Assembly (NCBI GenBank): GCA_032622095.1
Contig: CP136069.1
Span: 12,420,036-12,484,035 of the forward strand
Length of the DNA stretch: 64,000 bases
From: Siphonodentalium dalli
Taxonomy: Eukaryota; Mollusca; Scaphopoda; Gadilida; Siphonodentaliidae
Direction of reading: 5' to 3'
Shown in pieces: positions 1 to 11,560 of this stretch; position 1 is the first letter of the stretch; each line of letters starts with the position of its first letter. The position numbers were made by a program, and so were the translations under genes. The notes beneath the pieces are model-generated. The model was not told the origin of the DNA and made no database searches. It was given only the letters and a program-made list of their open reading frames with translations.

Positions 1-600
1 TAGTGTATCAACTTTAAAAAAAAAAAGCTACCAATCTCGAAACCACGTGATTTCCCCACCGTGATAAAAAACCGAATCTGAATTAGAAACATTACGATCG
101 CGGTGCTATGGTTAGGTCCCTAGCGAAGTGGGACGAGGAAGGAGAAAAACCCACATTTTTTTTCTAACTTTATAAAAGAAATGCAAATATATATGGAATA
201 CCTTGACGACTAATTTGACAACAAAACTAACTATATGCATGTATATACCCATGATAACACTATTATATAATAAAACCCGAAACCCCAGCTATCTCTCAAA
301 TTTACATTAATCGTTCCTTAACTCGATCATAGAAAAGCCGAGCATGAATTTATTTGCGCCAAACTTAACTCTTTATATAACTGTATAACATGAATTCTTC
401 ATTAAGAGCACGAACGTTGTGTTACCCAAATGGCCAGCAATAAAAATCTACTTATCTCTTCAAAATAACTATACCACACCAACTATATGATTCATGTATG
501 ATTTTCTTAATATCGCCAGCCAAAGAGCGGCCCAAGTGAATTGTGTCCCAAGTGAAATTCACTTGGGAGTGCGAACAAAATTGGTGCAAGAATATTATAT
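1..600. other. AT-rich stretch, no gene seen
   Basis: No recognisable coding sequence. The only structure I see is a perfect 23-bp palindrome at 546-568 (arms TCCCAAGTGAA and its complement around one base). Confidence 0.5.
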
Positions 601-1910
601 ATATATTTAAATGAAGACAATTCCTTTATGAATACTGAAGAATATTTTCTAAAATATAGACTCAAAGTTAATTACTTAACATTGAAAGAAATAGTTTCTT
701 CAATTCCTATAAAGTGGAGAAAAATAATAAGATCTAGTCAGAATACACTCGATGAAATTAAAAACAATAAGATCCAACAAGACATTCAAAGAGAGGAAAG
801 GTTAAACTTATAACTCATAAATATTTTAGTACAAAATAAGCCATGTGCCCAAATTGGATGGTGCAACAGACTAAATCTTGAGTCACAACAATTAGACTGG
901 AAAAACATATACATTAGGTGTTTCAAATTTACACAAAGTACGAAATTTCCAGTCAGTGTTCCAGTTCCAAATAAATCATAATACCTTGGTCACAAATATA
1001 TTCCTAGGAAAATGTAAAATCATATAAAATAGTATGTGTACTTTATGTAACAATGAAAGAGAAAGCACTGAGCACCTACTAGAAAAATGCTGCAAGGTAC
1101 TCCCGTTATGGCATTATGTATCGGGCATTCTGGAGGATTGCTTTAACCCTTTACCCAACAGAACGGCCCTGTGCTTTAACATAAACTCTACATTGATAAC
1201 TGACGAAATTGGAGACAACCAACATTTTTAGCAATAAATAACCTAATACTATGAACAAAACGTTATATTTATTAAACACAATCAAATAAATAAAACGTAT
1301 AAAAAACATCCCTTTTAAGTTACCTAAATCATGAGTTCAAAATAGAAAAATTAGCAACCCAGTGGAATAACAGTTTAGAAAGCAGTATAGAAAAAAGTGG
1401 AACAGTGTCCTCAGCCTAATTAATGGTGTATCTTTAAAAGAATACACGATATAGTTAAATACAGAATAATAGAAGGATCTGAATTTTGAGTGTGTTCTCC
1501 CGGACAGAACACTTCCCAAGTTTTCCCCAAAATGATAGGATGGATATGTGCAAGGCCTCTGCAGAAAGTTCACAAACACAAACTCTAACATGAGTAACAG
1601 GTCAGATTACACATAAAATGCAATCATTATATTTTCTTTATACCATTAAGAGGTCAATCACTAGTTAAATCAGAGAATGACTGCTTAATGAAGACATGTC
1701 AAGAGTTTTTGATGACACGGATTTCATTTTAATTTAAATGATATTTGACATTGTGCCATAATATAACGTAATACAGACAATGCATTGGGAAAAAGTATGA
1801 TTTAATAGCATATATCTTTATTATCGTATAAGATATGTATGTACATGAATGTATGTAATAACATATCGCAAATTGTACAAAAAAGATGAATAAATTATAA
1901 AAAAATATAT
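600..1910 (+). pseudogene. Decayed 3' end of a Tx1/L1-type LINE
   Basis: Two short open stretches (628-813 and 1034-1231) resemble, in order, the C-terminal part of an L1/Tx1 ORF2. The first has a 'yf..y.lk.nyltlk' run ending in 'siPikWrk', matching the same region of the LINE at 17-20 kb. The second begins with a CTLC-x(8)-H-x(4)-C zinc-knuckle of the zf-RVT type that ends many reverse transcriptases. Stops and frame changes lie between them. The unit ends near 1900 in an A-rich tail with a polyadenylation-like AATAAA. The reverse transcriptase core is absent, so this is a 5'-truncated dead copy. The family assignment rests on the zinc-knuckle and on similarity to the minus-strand LINE in this window. 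Confidence 0.6.
1143..1174 (+). repeat. Terminal fragment of the TTAA hairpin MITE
   Basis: TTAA followed by CCCTTTACCCAACAGAACGG, identical to the end of the MITE copies at 3339-3731 and 62284-62675. The match stops after about 28 bases. It sits inside the decayed LINE and splits its last open stretch. It is either an internally deleted copy or a relic of an excision. Confidence 0.6.
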
Positions 1911-2143
1911 ATTATATGTCTCAACTTAACGTTACTCTGATGTTCGTGCTTTACGTCTGTCTGTCTCATCGTGTTATATCTATTTCCTCAATAAAAAGGA
2001 ATAATTCCTACACTGTAGTTATTCTATTATAGTCCGACTGTCTCGTGTTTTTTTTAAAGCAAATTAACATATCATTTCCGGGCATCAGTATACCAATCGA
2101 AATTTTACTCGAGGTTTAAAGTAGCCACTGATATCTTACTTAC

Positions 2144-2341
2144 TTGTGCCGTGACCCCATGTTCCGAGCAACACAGCTAGCTCAGTGACCATCTGGCGAG
2201 ATTTGATTACTATCAGATGTGCACCATCCGCAGCACAACTATCCCGTGCGTCATACCATGTCATAAGTGCGCATCTGTATCGGAGGTTATATTGGATCCC
2301 ATCCAGAGTATGTTGCGAATACACCGTGGCTTCCGGGCAAG
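2144..2341 (-). CDS. C-type lectin-like domain exon (partial gene)
   Basis: A 198-bp internal exon read leftward, with acceptor ...ctcaag at 2343-2342 and donor GTAAGTAAG from 2143. It encodes the N-terminal half of a C-type lectin-like domain. It opens with the first domain cysteine (CPEA), then a 'W-x-D-A-R-x-S-C-x-A-x-G-A-H-L' core, which is the alpha-1 helix/second-cysteine signature of the fold. The C-terminal half (WND and calcium-site region) should be on a further exon downstream, but I did not find it in the bases to the left. Such domains occur in secreted or membrane lectins of invertebrates. No signal peptide can be assigned from this exon. A possible upstream membrane-segment exon lies at 2853-3077 on the same strand but cannot be confirmed. 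Confidence 0.7.
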
Positions 2342-2489
2342 CTTGAGTTGAGAAGATCATAGAACTTTCAATGAGAACAGATGTTGCAAGCACTTGATAC
2401 ACATGTACAGTTTCAAATAATAATTTACAAAAGCTTCATACCCGTTATTATTTAACATCACTTTTGGTTTTAGTTCCTTTTACAATAAT

Positions 2490-2655
2490 GTTAAAACCAA
2501 ATATAATGCATTACATAGATTTATAAATACCAATTATGTGCATTACCGAATTAAAAATAACAAATATGATGCATTACCTAGATTTATATATACCAAATAT
2601 AATGCATAATACCATGATTTATAAATACAAAATGTGATGCATTACCGGATATTGT
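2490..2655. repeat. Degenerate tandem repeat, about 50 bp
   Basis: Three to four imperfect copies of an AT-rich unit containing 'atgcattac' followed by 'gatttataaatac'. No coding potential is seen. Confidence 0.55.
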
Positions 2656-2852
2656 AATCAACAATACATTACATAAGCAAAGCTACTTTGCAATCACAAA
2701 TCAGAAGAACTGCATGTACGTGTCGCGTGCTATTTTTCACAACTATATAGAGTACAAGAACAAGTACACAATGCTGACGTCATGTGTGTTCCTTTCATCG
2801 AAAACGATAACTAACTGGTTCAATGAAACTTACATGACTGAAATCAATAAGA

Positions 2853-3077
2853 TCACACGTGTGGTGATGTAAGCGATAAGGAAACAACCTTGATTGTAAA
2901 AACTTTGGCTTGTCTATTTTTGTCCGCTTCATAGTTTAGACGTTGGGAGCGGGTTGTATTACTGATTGCTATTTCCTGAGTATAATACCTTTCCAACACA
3001 ATGCAGATAATAATCATGAAGGGCCCAATACCACCACATACATACTTAATACCTACCATCATTAGCAATTCAGTCAT
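2853..3077 (-). other. Open stretch with one hydrophobic segment
   Basis: A 74-codon open frame with one strongly hydrophobic run (residues about 7-27) followed by a basic/polar tail. It lies upstream of the lectin exon on the same strand, so it could be a transmembrane exon of the same gene. No domain is recognised and exon borders are not convincing. It may be chance. Confidence 0.2.
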
Positions 3078-3221
3078 GTAGTAACTTAATACAGGTTACA
3101 AGTATAGCTCAAGTTACGCCTATATACACACATACTCAGACACATATATATACACATTGAATTTTTCATATACATATGCATACATATACACACACATATA
3201 ATTATACTATTAGTACATGCT

Positions 3222-3254
3222 ATTCTAAACTGTGATATGTATCACAGTTTAGCA
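3222..3254. repeat. Short palindrome
   Basis: Inverted arms CTAAACTGTGATA and their complement around a 4-6 base centre. It resembles the core of a small foldback element. Confidence 0.6.
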
Positions 3255-3338
3255 TAACATGTCCACAGTAATATATATGGTCCAAGCAGCTGGTCCACGA
3301 TTCATATAGTTGCTGCTGTTGTACGTGTTTCTATTTAA

Positions 3339-3731
3339 GCCTTTACCCAACAGAACGGCCCTGTGCCAATGCATTCTCTTATATATGCGAGTCGACCATA
3401 GGTCGCCCCGCATATATAAGAGAATGCATTGGCTTAACACATTAAAAATTATAAAATTGTTAAAGAATGTAAGAAACAATGGTAAAATGTGTTAAAAAAT
3501 GTTTTTTTTTAGGCCAATGCATTCTCTTATATATGCGAGGCGACCTATGGTCGACTCGCATATATAAGAGAATGCATTGGCACAGGGCATAACTGTAACC
3601 ATCACAATGAGGTCAATGAGCCGGTTCCAATGATATCCATATTTGTATGGTTTTATTGAGACAGACCCAAGATAATTTAGGCTGTTGCAGCTTTATTTGG
3701 GCGTTTTATGGCCGGTTTGTTGGGTAAAGGG
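3339..3731 (+). mobile_element. piggyBac-type MITE with two long hairpins (copy A)
   Basis: A 393-bp element flanked by TTAA on both sides (3335-3338 and 3732-3735), with ends matching CCCTTTACCC...GGGTAAAGGG (first base changed to G on the left). TTAA duplication with CCC/GGG ends is the piggyBac hallmark. No transposase is present. Inside are two near-perfect palindromes of about 69 bp (3365-3433 and 3513-3581), each built from CCAATGCATTCTCTTATATA and its complement. A second intact copy lies at 62284-62675 in opposite orientation. Confidence 0.85.
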
Positions 3732-3735
3732 TTAA

Positions 3736-5090
3736 TAAGATTAATATTTAAATTATCGTCAAATGTCAATCTATATTTTCTCTTCTGATTGTTCGGTCCA
3801 TTTGGTAAAACTGGGGTTTACATACTAGAAATAACAAGTCACAGCAGTGATATATTCTCTGTACAATAGTTTACACTTCGAAATGTCATCGATTGTGTTG
3901 CCTCTCTCCCTTTTTCTGTCGATGACCCGACAGCGTTACTTTAGAAATTTATGACGCAATTGTGTTTCCTGTCAGATATTGGACAATCATCTTCCACCCA
4001 CCCCCACTGTTTGACGAAAACGGTTACAATGGAATATATAGCAAACAAAGGTTATGAAATGTATTAAATAACTTTGCCCATGAAATGCCAATCATGAAAA
4101 CATAACGAAAAGCACCAGAGATCGGAAAATATCTCTCAAAATTAAACTTATCTACCAAATGTTCAGCAGACATACCAATATGCTACCCCCACCCCATCAC
4201 CAGTATTTATGCGACAAAGATGCGTATTCACAAAAGTCCATTCTCTGACGCGGTGACTAGTCCCAACTAGATGATAAACATGGCCTCTCAGTCTGTGTAT
4301 ATACATTTCCAAGTGGAGTATTGACGAAAACATCGACAAAATACATGTATTCTTTGATATGACAGACACGGGAATCCCGAGATAAATAGTTGTTATTCTC
4401 ACAAAGATGAGTACTTGTTTTGTAATAATAATGAAGCTATGTTAAATTACTCAGTTGTTTATTATGTGAGTAGGTCCCAGAAATACCACACCAATCTGTC
4501 AAAGGGTGTATATCATACCATATAATAGAAGAAATATGTATATCTTTCAACATTGGCATCACAAGAATATTTGAAGGTCGAAAACAACAATGCAAACCTG
4601 TGAACTGAAGGAATTGATCAGTGCATTTTGTTCCCTAGCACCCACCTCACACTATAGTTTTATACACGAACACACATTGCGTCCATATAATATTGAGCCC
4701 CACTGCCCTTGTACATACAGTTGTGCAGTAATAATTTGTCTTCGAACATGGATCTAGAAAACAATCGCATGGCATTGGAACATCTGCGATAGGGGCTCAG
4801 AACCACCCATGCATGCATATGGGGCTCAGGACCACCATGCATGCAACTGGACCTTGAATTCTGGATTTTGTCCGCGATCCCCCACTTTGTACGAGTTTGT
4901 GTATACAGCAGCTTAATGAAAATCAATCCAGTGGGGACATTTTCAGAATGAAACAATTACCAATTAATGAAAAACCCATCATAGAACTGACGTTGAAAAG
5001 GCGAATGAAACGGACGTCAACTGATGAAGGTCAAGATGCTGATCTACTATATATTTTAAGACTTCCCTATATATATATGTGTGTGTGTAT
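3736..5090. other. No gene seen
   Basis: Several open frames of 70-98 codons occur on both strands (for example 4163-4402 and 4660-4956 minus). None shows a recognisable domain or convincing splice borders. A direct repeat of 'ccatgcatgcat' with 'ggggctcag' lies at 4795-4840. Confidence 0.5.
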
Positions 5091-5300
5091 GTGTGTATAT
5101 CCTTTATAGACTCGAAAACGGATCGACCGATTGGGCCCAAACTTCCTATCTAAGGGTAAAAAGCCATGTGTCATCGCACCGCTTCTGAGAACGTCCGAGC
5201 ACTCCTTCACCATTCCCCATGTCACCGTCCTTGGAATCGATGGGTTAAATAATTGCCGAAATTTTACAGTTACTTCGCCTACATCATACAGAAACATGTG
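5091..5300. repeat. Dispersed repeat fragment, related to 25640-25860
   Basis: A (GT/AT)-rich run is followed by 'ctttatagactcgaaaacgg', and matches in inverted orientation the sequence ending near 25830. Both copies continue for over 100 bases with moderate divergence. It is part of a dispersed element whose ends I cannot define. Confidence 0.55.
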
Positions 5301-5439
5301 ATGGCAGAATTCGCGTTTCTGGTGAAAACGTTACCAAGTTTTCTCCACTCGATTCTCTTAAATAAGTTAAAATGCACCCTAATCGGTCAAATTCTTTCGA
5401 TAATTCTATCTAAATACATCTTAGCTATTATTCGGATCA

Positions 5440-6589
5440 GTTCTCCCCGTCGAAAAAGTTATAGTTGGACCAAAACGACATAGTGTGGTCGTGGTACGCA
5501 AAAAAAGGGGTTGACCCAGCAGAAATTGGTAAAGAAGCGATCTCGGTGTCATTCAACGCGGGAGAATCTCTGCTACAACATATCCAAAATCCGCTAAAAT
5601 CCGCTTTGGGCAAAATCCAGGATCCAAGATGGCGTCCAACATGGCCGCCTTTAGTCAAAAGAGATTCTGACTGAGATTAATTCGACATAATGAGAACAAA
5701 TGTTACCATATTTATACAAATGTAAACATTTTTGCGAAGGTAAAGTATTATGCCACATATCTATAGAACAAATGGAACCCCTCGTCTCAGATGGCTGCCA
5801 AAATGGCTGCCTAAACTCGAAAATTTTAAGTTATTGCCTAATGTCTTAAATATCAATTCCTGTTGTTTGATAATGGTTCAGACTGGCGACATTGATTAGG
5901 CTTATTCATGTTAATTCAGCATTGGAGCAATGAAAGATACCATAAATGGGGTCCCAGACTCATCTACACCCTCAAAAATTTGATTTTACAGAACGCGGTA
6001 TAAAATTCCACAAAAATCGCCATTGGGATTCCAGTCATATATCAACAAGAAATGGACATAACTGTACACTGTAAGTTGGGCATACCATTATCTATAAATA
6101 CTCCAATTCATTGAAACCCAAATTGGCGCTTTGTCTTAAAATGGCTGCCAAAATATGGAAATTGGCAGATATTTAGATTGGTCGTCAGAGGGTTAGACCC
6201 AGAAGGAATTGGTAAAGAAGCGGTTTTGTTGTCATTCGACGCGGGAGAATCTCGTGTATAACATATCCAAAATCCGCTAAAATCCGCATTGGGGAAAATA
6301 CAGAATTCAAGATGGCGTCCAACATGGTCGCCAATAATAATGAAAATGGCAAATATGTAGTTATTCACGAAAACCCACTCGACAAAACGCCAATTCGGCA
6401 CCAATACACATTATTGATTGAAATCAATGTTTTTTGTGGGTATGAGTAGCCAATCACGATTCAAAATGCTAATATGGCTACCAAAATGGCCACCGAAAAT
6501 TGTCGAAATTTAAGTTCTGCTCAGAGGAAAGCCGAAACAACACTTCGGTTGTGAGCTAACGATGACAGACCTATTAAACATGTTGCCAA
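5440..6589. repeat. Left copy of a large dispersed inverted repeat
   Basis: Contains 'ccaagatggcgtccaacatg', 'atggctgccaaaatgg' and 'aagttgggcataccattatc'. The same sequence recurs in reverse orientation at about 10130-10990, and a more diverged relative lies at 40800-41160. Open frames in it are not conserved between copies, so it is treated as non-coding. Confidence 0.75.
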
Positions 6590-7669
6590 CAGGGTTCGCG
6601 CTGGCCCAAAATTCCCAGGTGCCAACAATTATTTTAGAGCCACTTTATACTTTCTGTTGCCACTTTTTTCCGACCAATATTTTTTGGTGCCACTTTTGAA
6701 TTTGGTTCAACAAACAAGCAAATTACCTATTATATGTATATATTTATTTATTTACTCCCCGTTGTACATAGCATGATATTTAAATATAATTTGAAACATA
6801 GTACACATACCTTTGGTTAGCTCGTGTTTCAGAATAAAATCTTTCTTCATGATACTACAACCAGATACGAACATGTTGGTAACATTTGCAGCACGGCATG
6901 TAGAACAGAACATAACATTTTTGTCTCCATCGAATGATAACCATTCGCGAGATATTTTCCACTCATTTCGGAATTTTTGTTTTGGCGAACTTGCATCTTT
7001 TTGTGGCGTTCTCGTGACATTGGACACTAGTATGTTGCTCGTTTTAGGTGGTGTAGCACACGTCGATGTTAAACCAACCACTGTATTTGGACTATCGGTA
7101 ATGTCTGAATGTCTGAAGAAATCTGTAATTTTCTTCATTTTAGAAGGATGTTGCGTGTCTGATGCATTTTAAATGAAAACTAACTTGCGCTTACGATTCA
7201 TATTTGCCGTATGTCACAATTTGTGAAAGCTGAGTTACGAATGACATATTTATGATAATTTATCTAACACCTACTATCAATACACAGCTTCCTGACGATG
7301 TAGACTTCAGGAAGACCTTTGTTTGGCTAATGTCTGTCAAATTGGAGTCAATAGCCGTACTTAGTGTTATTATCGAGTAGAAATTCGAAACCCTTTCACC
7401 ACAGCGATAAGATAAGTCGATCAGACATAAGCCGCGAATCTATTATACGCTTTCGATTAAAACCCAATTAGCTATGTCGCGACCGGATATCGATGTGTGT
7501 TTTGTTTCCGACCGATTGACTGCAAGCTTTATTATATGCCCGATGGGCACCAATTGCCAAATGCCAAAAAGCTAGGTGCCACTTTTTGTAGCCAATCGGT
7601 ATTTTTTTGGAGCCATTTAATTTTTTTTATAGCAATTTGCTAAATTGGCAATAGGCAGCGCGAACCCTG
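6590..7669 (-). mobile_element. Non-autonomous hAT element
   Basis: A 1,080-bp element with 14-bp inverted ends CAGGGTTCGCGCTG. It is flanked by a perfect 8-bp target duplication GTTGCCAA at 6582-6589 and 7670-7677, as made by hAT transposases. It holds a single zinc-finger exon but no catalytic transposase domain. Confidence 0.85.
6811..7138 (-). CDS. TTF-type zinc-finger exon inside the hAT element
   Basis: An open exon of 109 codons from an ATG to a good donor (AAAG/GTATGT at 6811/6810). It starts MKKITDFF, a typical first line of TTF-zinc-finger proteins. The fold follows at residues about 55-109: W, 'EWLSFD', 'VMFCSTC', 'GCSIMKKDFILKHE', giving the C-x2-C...C...H pattern of the zf-TTF domain that precedes hAT-type (zinc finger 862/KIAA1586-like) transposase domains. 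The frame runs into the intron with no matching downstream exon inside the element. This is therefore either the first exon of a deleted transposase or a captured exon. It is probably not functional alone. Confidence 0.65.
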
Positions 7670-7677
7670 GTTGCCAA

Positions 7678-9160
7678 TAATCTACTACCACAATCAGTTC
7701 AGCCCGTAATGTTCCAACTAAGCAGTATCTACTGCAGGATCCAACACGATGTCCACTTATTACGAGGGACTATCTGGAAATTAATTAAAAAGAAATTAAA
7801 TTGCTACGAATCTGGATTATTTGAACACACAGTGTCAATATTTCTACTTAAAACGACTATTCGGAACATCAAATATATGGGCATCGGTGGTCAGTCCGGA
7901 AGCATCAGGCTATAATGGGTTTTCCAGTGATGGCGAAAGTGAAAAGGACAGGAGGGAAAAGCGAATAATCTGGGGTTTACTTAATTGGAGGGCAAGTTGG
8001 TTATCGGAGCTGGGGAGTTTCAAAGTAAAATTATTTTCTTCAATATCAAGAGGAAAAATGAAAAATCGCACGTACATTGTATACCCTTCACACTCCATGC
8101 GACAATTCCGTGTCATGCGATTGTGGGTATTTACATGTGGATAGAAACATTCTAGTAAATATATAGACGCACCGATATCTTCTACACATTTAGTGAATTT
8201 CATCAATGATATGTAGACACAATGTGACCCATGGCTGGATCTGACCCGTAGGCGTAAAGGTATCAACCATTTAGCTTGATGAACTGGTATTTCAAGGTTG
8301 TCATTGGATAGAAATGCCACATGAACATGGTGATTAACAACATGTTTGTCTAAGAAATGTGAACAATGAACATGTTATTTTCCGGATGCTAGACAATCAA
8401 ACTGCCACATAAGGCGTTCATCCATGCTCATCAGAGCACGAAATATGTGCAAATTAATGACACGAAAACTATTTCAGGCGGACGACGTACTCTAGACCTA
8501 CATCCAACGTCATTTCCTATTAACTTTTATTGTTTGTACGGACGGTCTCAAGGTTTGAAAATCCCGCTTGTCCAAGAAAACCTCCACATACTTACGGAGT
8601 CGATGTGTAAACAATGTATGGGGATAGTTTATTCAGACATATATGTATTTGGCACACGTATTTTCTAGAACATAAGAGATCACCATTTACGGAGAGTTGA
8701 TATCTGGGAAGAGATCAGAGTAAAACTACTTTTCTTACATGTCGAAATGGGGAATCCATGGGCTACATTCAGTTCCAGCTTGAAACTTGAAAATGATGGC
8801 CGAGCCCGAATAGTTAATATTTCGTCGCATCAGTGCTATAATGTAACCCACATTTCAACTTTCCGAGAAAATGAAGGTTGAAGTTTTTAGACAACATTTC
8901 TCCCAATGTTGACAAAGCATGACGTATTGTTGTATTTATCCCAATGAAAACTAACATTAGCTGTTCATTGAACCACATGTTGTTTTCTGTTTACTCCCTC
9001 GTTTTCTTTTAAAAAGCAATAGCTTGTTTGGAGATATGACATTTTGCGTATGCCAGCGACGATTCGTTTCCGTGCTATAACGAAGTTGTGCTAATAAATG
9101 CAGATTATGCTAAATATGGTGGCAATCGCATGTGTCTATGAACTAAAAAGTGCCTATTCT
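7678..9160. other. No gene identified
   Basis: Overlapping open frames of 107 (plus, 7821-8144) and 136 codons (minus, 7910-8320) occupy 7821-8320. The minus frame contains five cysteines but matches no domain I know. The rest shows no recognisable feature. Confidence 0.4.
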
Positions 9161-9302
9161 ACACTATGAAAATTCAGGGGGAAACAGGAAGACAGCCCGG
9201 CAGGGCTATGTTCCCCCCAGCAATATACTGAATTATTCTAGTTATATGTTAATTTATTGTACTATTGTAAATAAAAATATCCTATCCTATCCTATCCTAT
9301 CA
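9160..9302 (+). repeat. Probable LINE 3' tail with TATCC microsatellite
   Basis: GC-rich 'aagacagcccggcagggcta', then 'ttgtaaataaa' and a pure (TATCC)4 run. The arrangement resembles the 3' untranslated end of CR1-like LINEs that terminate in short tandem repeats. No coding part remains. Confidence 0.4.
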
Positions 9303-10130
9303 CCCATGTGCATCAGCATACAGAAATGTGTGGAACAATCACAAAATTTAAATCACCAAATGATCACGTGACTAACATGGAGATACTACCATATAGCACA
9401 CATTTTAAAATTCACAAACACAAAACAGAAGTCACGTGGACAACCTGAAGCGTCCGATTGGCTGCTGTTGGACATACGACTTCATAGCACGAATAATTGT
9501 AAAGATCGCTTGAGATACGACATTTGCTTCACTGGTTTGTGCGAATATTTGTCATCCAATGCAAAGACACGATTCGATGGGTATCAAATACTCATTTCCC
9601 GCCAAAATGGACTTAGGACATTATAGCACTGATGCGTCGAGATTTTGTCAACCCGCGGGAAGTCACCAAAGTTTGAAAATAAATAGTTTTGATGTATATG
9701 AGCCACATACATGTATATTAGCCAACTATCAACTGCATCCACCACTCACAACTTCCATTATATGATAAGCTGGGCAGAGTCTACCATTTCCGTTTTGGAA
9801 GCCGTATTAGATAAAATTTATTGTTTCTTTTGGTCTATTTGAGATGGAATGTTGACAAATAAAAGAATCGCTCAATTATTTTGTAGACAAGATCTGCTCA
9901 TCCCTAAATATCAAATGTGACCAGAACCCCAACGTCGATTTTGATAAAATTTCATACCGCATTCGTTATAACTTATTAGTGAAGGACCGGAGTAAACTAT
10001 GATCTAATCGATTAGACATGTCATTGCTGGAATGATCAGTTGACACGATCATTGAAAGAATATACCCATTGTTTCCCAGTTCAGAGAGCAACAAGTGATA
10101 AATAGAAGTGATAGAAAATAGTATTTTTCA
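9303..10130. other. No gene seen
   Basis: Only short open frames (up to 68 codons) without recognisable motifs. The last part grades into the inverted repeat that follows. Confidence 0.45.
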
Positions 10131-10990
10131 CATCGGGTGGCCATTTTGGCAGCCATTTTTGGTACTGATTTTTAAGTTTTTACATAGAGCTAGCATAATG
10201 GCACCATAAAGAGGTAGACATTCGTATTTATTTAGTCTATTTTATTCATCAACCACTACTTATAATGGATTGAATGACACTGTGATCAATATCCGCCATT
10301 TTCAATATTTTGACCGCCATTTTGGCAGCCATTTTGAGACAAAGCTCCAATTATGGTTTCATTGAATTGGAGTATTCATAGATAATGGTATGCCCAACTT
10401 ACATTGTACAGTTCTGTCCATTTCTTGTTGATATATGACTGTAATCACAATGGCGATTTTTGTGGAATTTTATACCGCGTTCTGTAAAATCGATTTTTTG
10501 AGGGTGTAGATGAGTCTGTGACCCCAATTATGGTATCTTTCATTGCTCCAATGCTGAATTAACTTGAATAAGCCTAATCAAAGTCTCCACTCTGAACCAT
10601 TATCAAACAACAGGAATTGATCTTTAAGATATTAGGCAAAAACTTCAAATGTTCGAGTTTAGGCAGACATTTTGGCGGTCATCTGGGACGAGGGGTTCCA
10701 TTTTTGCCATAAACAGGTGGCACAATATTATACCTTTGCAAAAATTATACATTTGTATACATATGACAACATTTGTTCTCACTATAATCGAATTAATCTC
10801 AGTCAGAGTATCTTTTGACTAACGACAGCCATGTTGGACGCCATCTTGGATCCTGAATTTTGCCCAAAGCGGATTTTAGCGGATTTTGGATATGTTATAC
10901 ACGAGATTTTCCCGCGTCGAATGACACCAAAACCGCTTCTTTACCAATTACTTCTGGGTCTAACCCTCCGACGACCACACTAACACTTGA
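10130..10990. repeat. Right copy of the large inverted repeat
   Basis: Reverse-orientation match to 5440-6300, including 'ggtatgcccaacttacattg' (opposite 6080), 'ccattttggcagccatttt' and 'catgttggacgccatcttgg'. The two copies face each other with about 3.5 kb between them, including the hAT element. They may be two insertions of one family rather than ends of one element. Confidence 0.7.
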
Positions 10991-11163
10991 GAAATGTTTG
11001 TTTACAATATCAACACATAGTCCACGCTGGACATTTAGCATCGCCAAATTTAATTTCTTGTATCTAAAACATAATTACGTGTTGGACTTTGTCATTTTAA
11101 GAATATATAAGTATTACACGCAGACACACGAAGTCTCAGCTTAAAATTTTGAAAAATAATAGG

Positions 11164-11560
11164 AGGAGCGGATAGCTCAGTTGGTTTGTGGGCCGACATC
11201 TGAGCTACACCTTCGACACGGTCGAGGGTTCAAATCCGACAAAATATCGGTCGGACTTTGTGTCGCCATCTGCATTCCCAGTACCACGGGCATCACAAAT
11301 CAATCATCGATGCCACGATCAGTGATCTGAGAAAGATTCCAGAAGCCAAAGAGTCTCAAGACAAAATTTGAAAAAATGCGTACTGGACTAACTTCGTACC
11401 TCTGCTCCTCTCGTAATGTCATGACCAGGGATGACACTACACTTGGCACACCGTCGGATCGGGAGCCGACGCTAATGGCTGTCCCGTGTGCAACAATGTG
11501 CGCACGTTAAAGATCCCTACCGTGGCGAAGAAGTCACGGGTTCGGCAAAAAAACTTCCTG
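11164..11560 (+). repeat. tRNA-derived SINE
   Basis: The head resembles a tRNA: 'gagcgga' acceptor-like strand, A-box TAGCTCAGTTGG at 11173-11184 and B-box GGTTCAAATCC around 11230. The cloverleaf does not close, so this is a SINE promoter region rather than a tRNA gene. The body contains 'gcgcacgttaaagatccct' near 11505, similar to conserved SINE cores of marine animals. The 3' end is not defined. Confidence 0.6.

Noticed and set aside
5437-6404. Open frames of 69-98 codons in the inverted repeat
   Set aside because: Not conserved between the 5.4-kb and 10.1-kb copies.
11164-11240. Functional tRNA gene
   Set aside because: A and B boxes are present but the anticodon and T arms do not pair into a full cloverleaf; fits a SINE head better.
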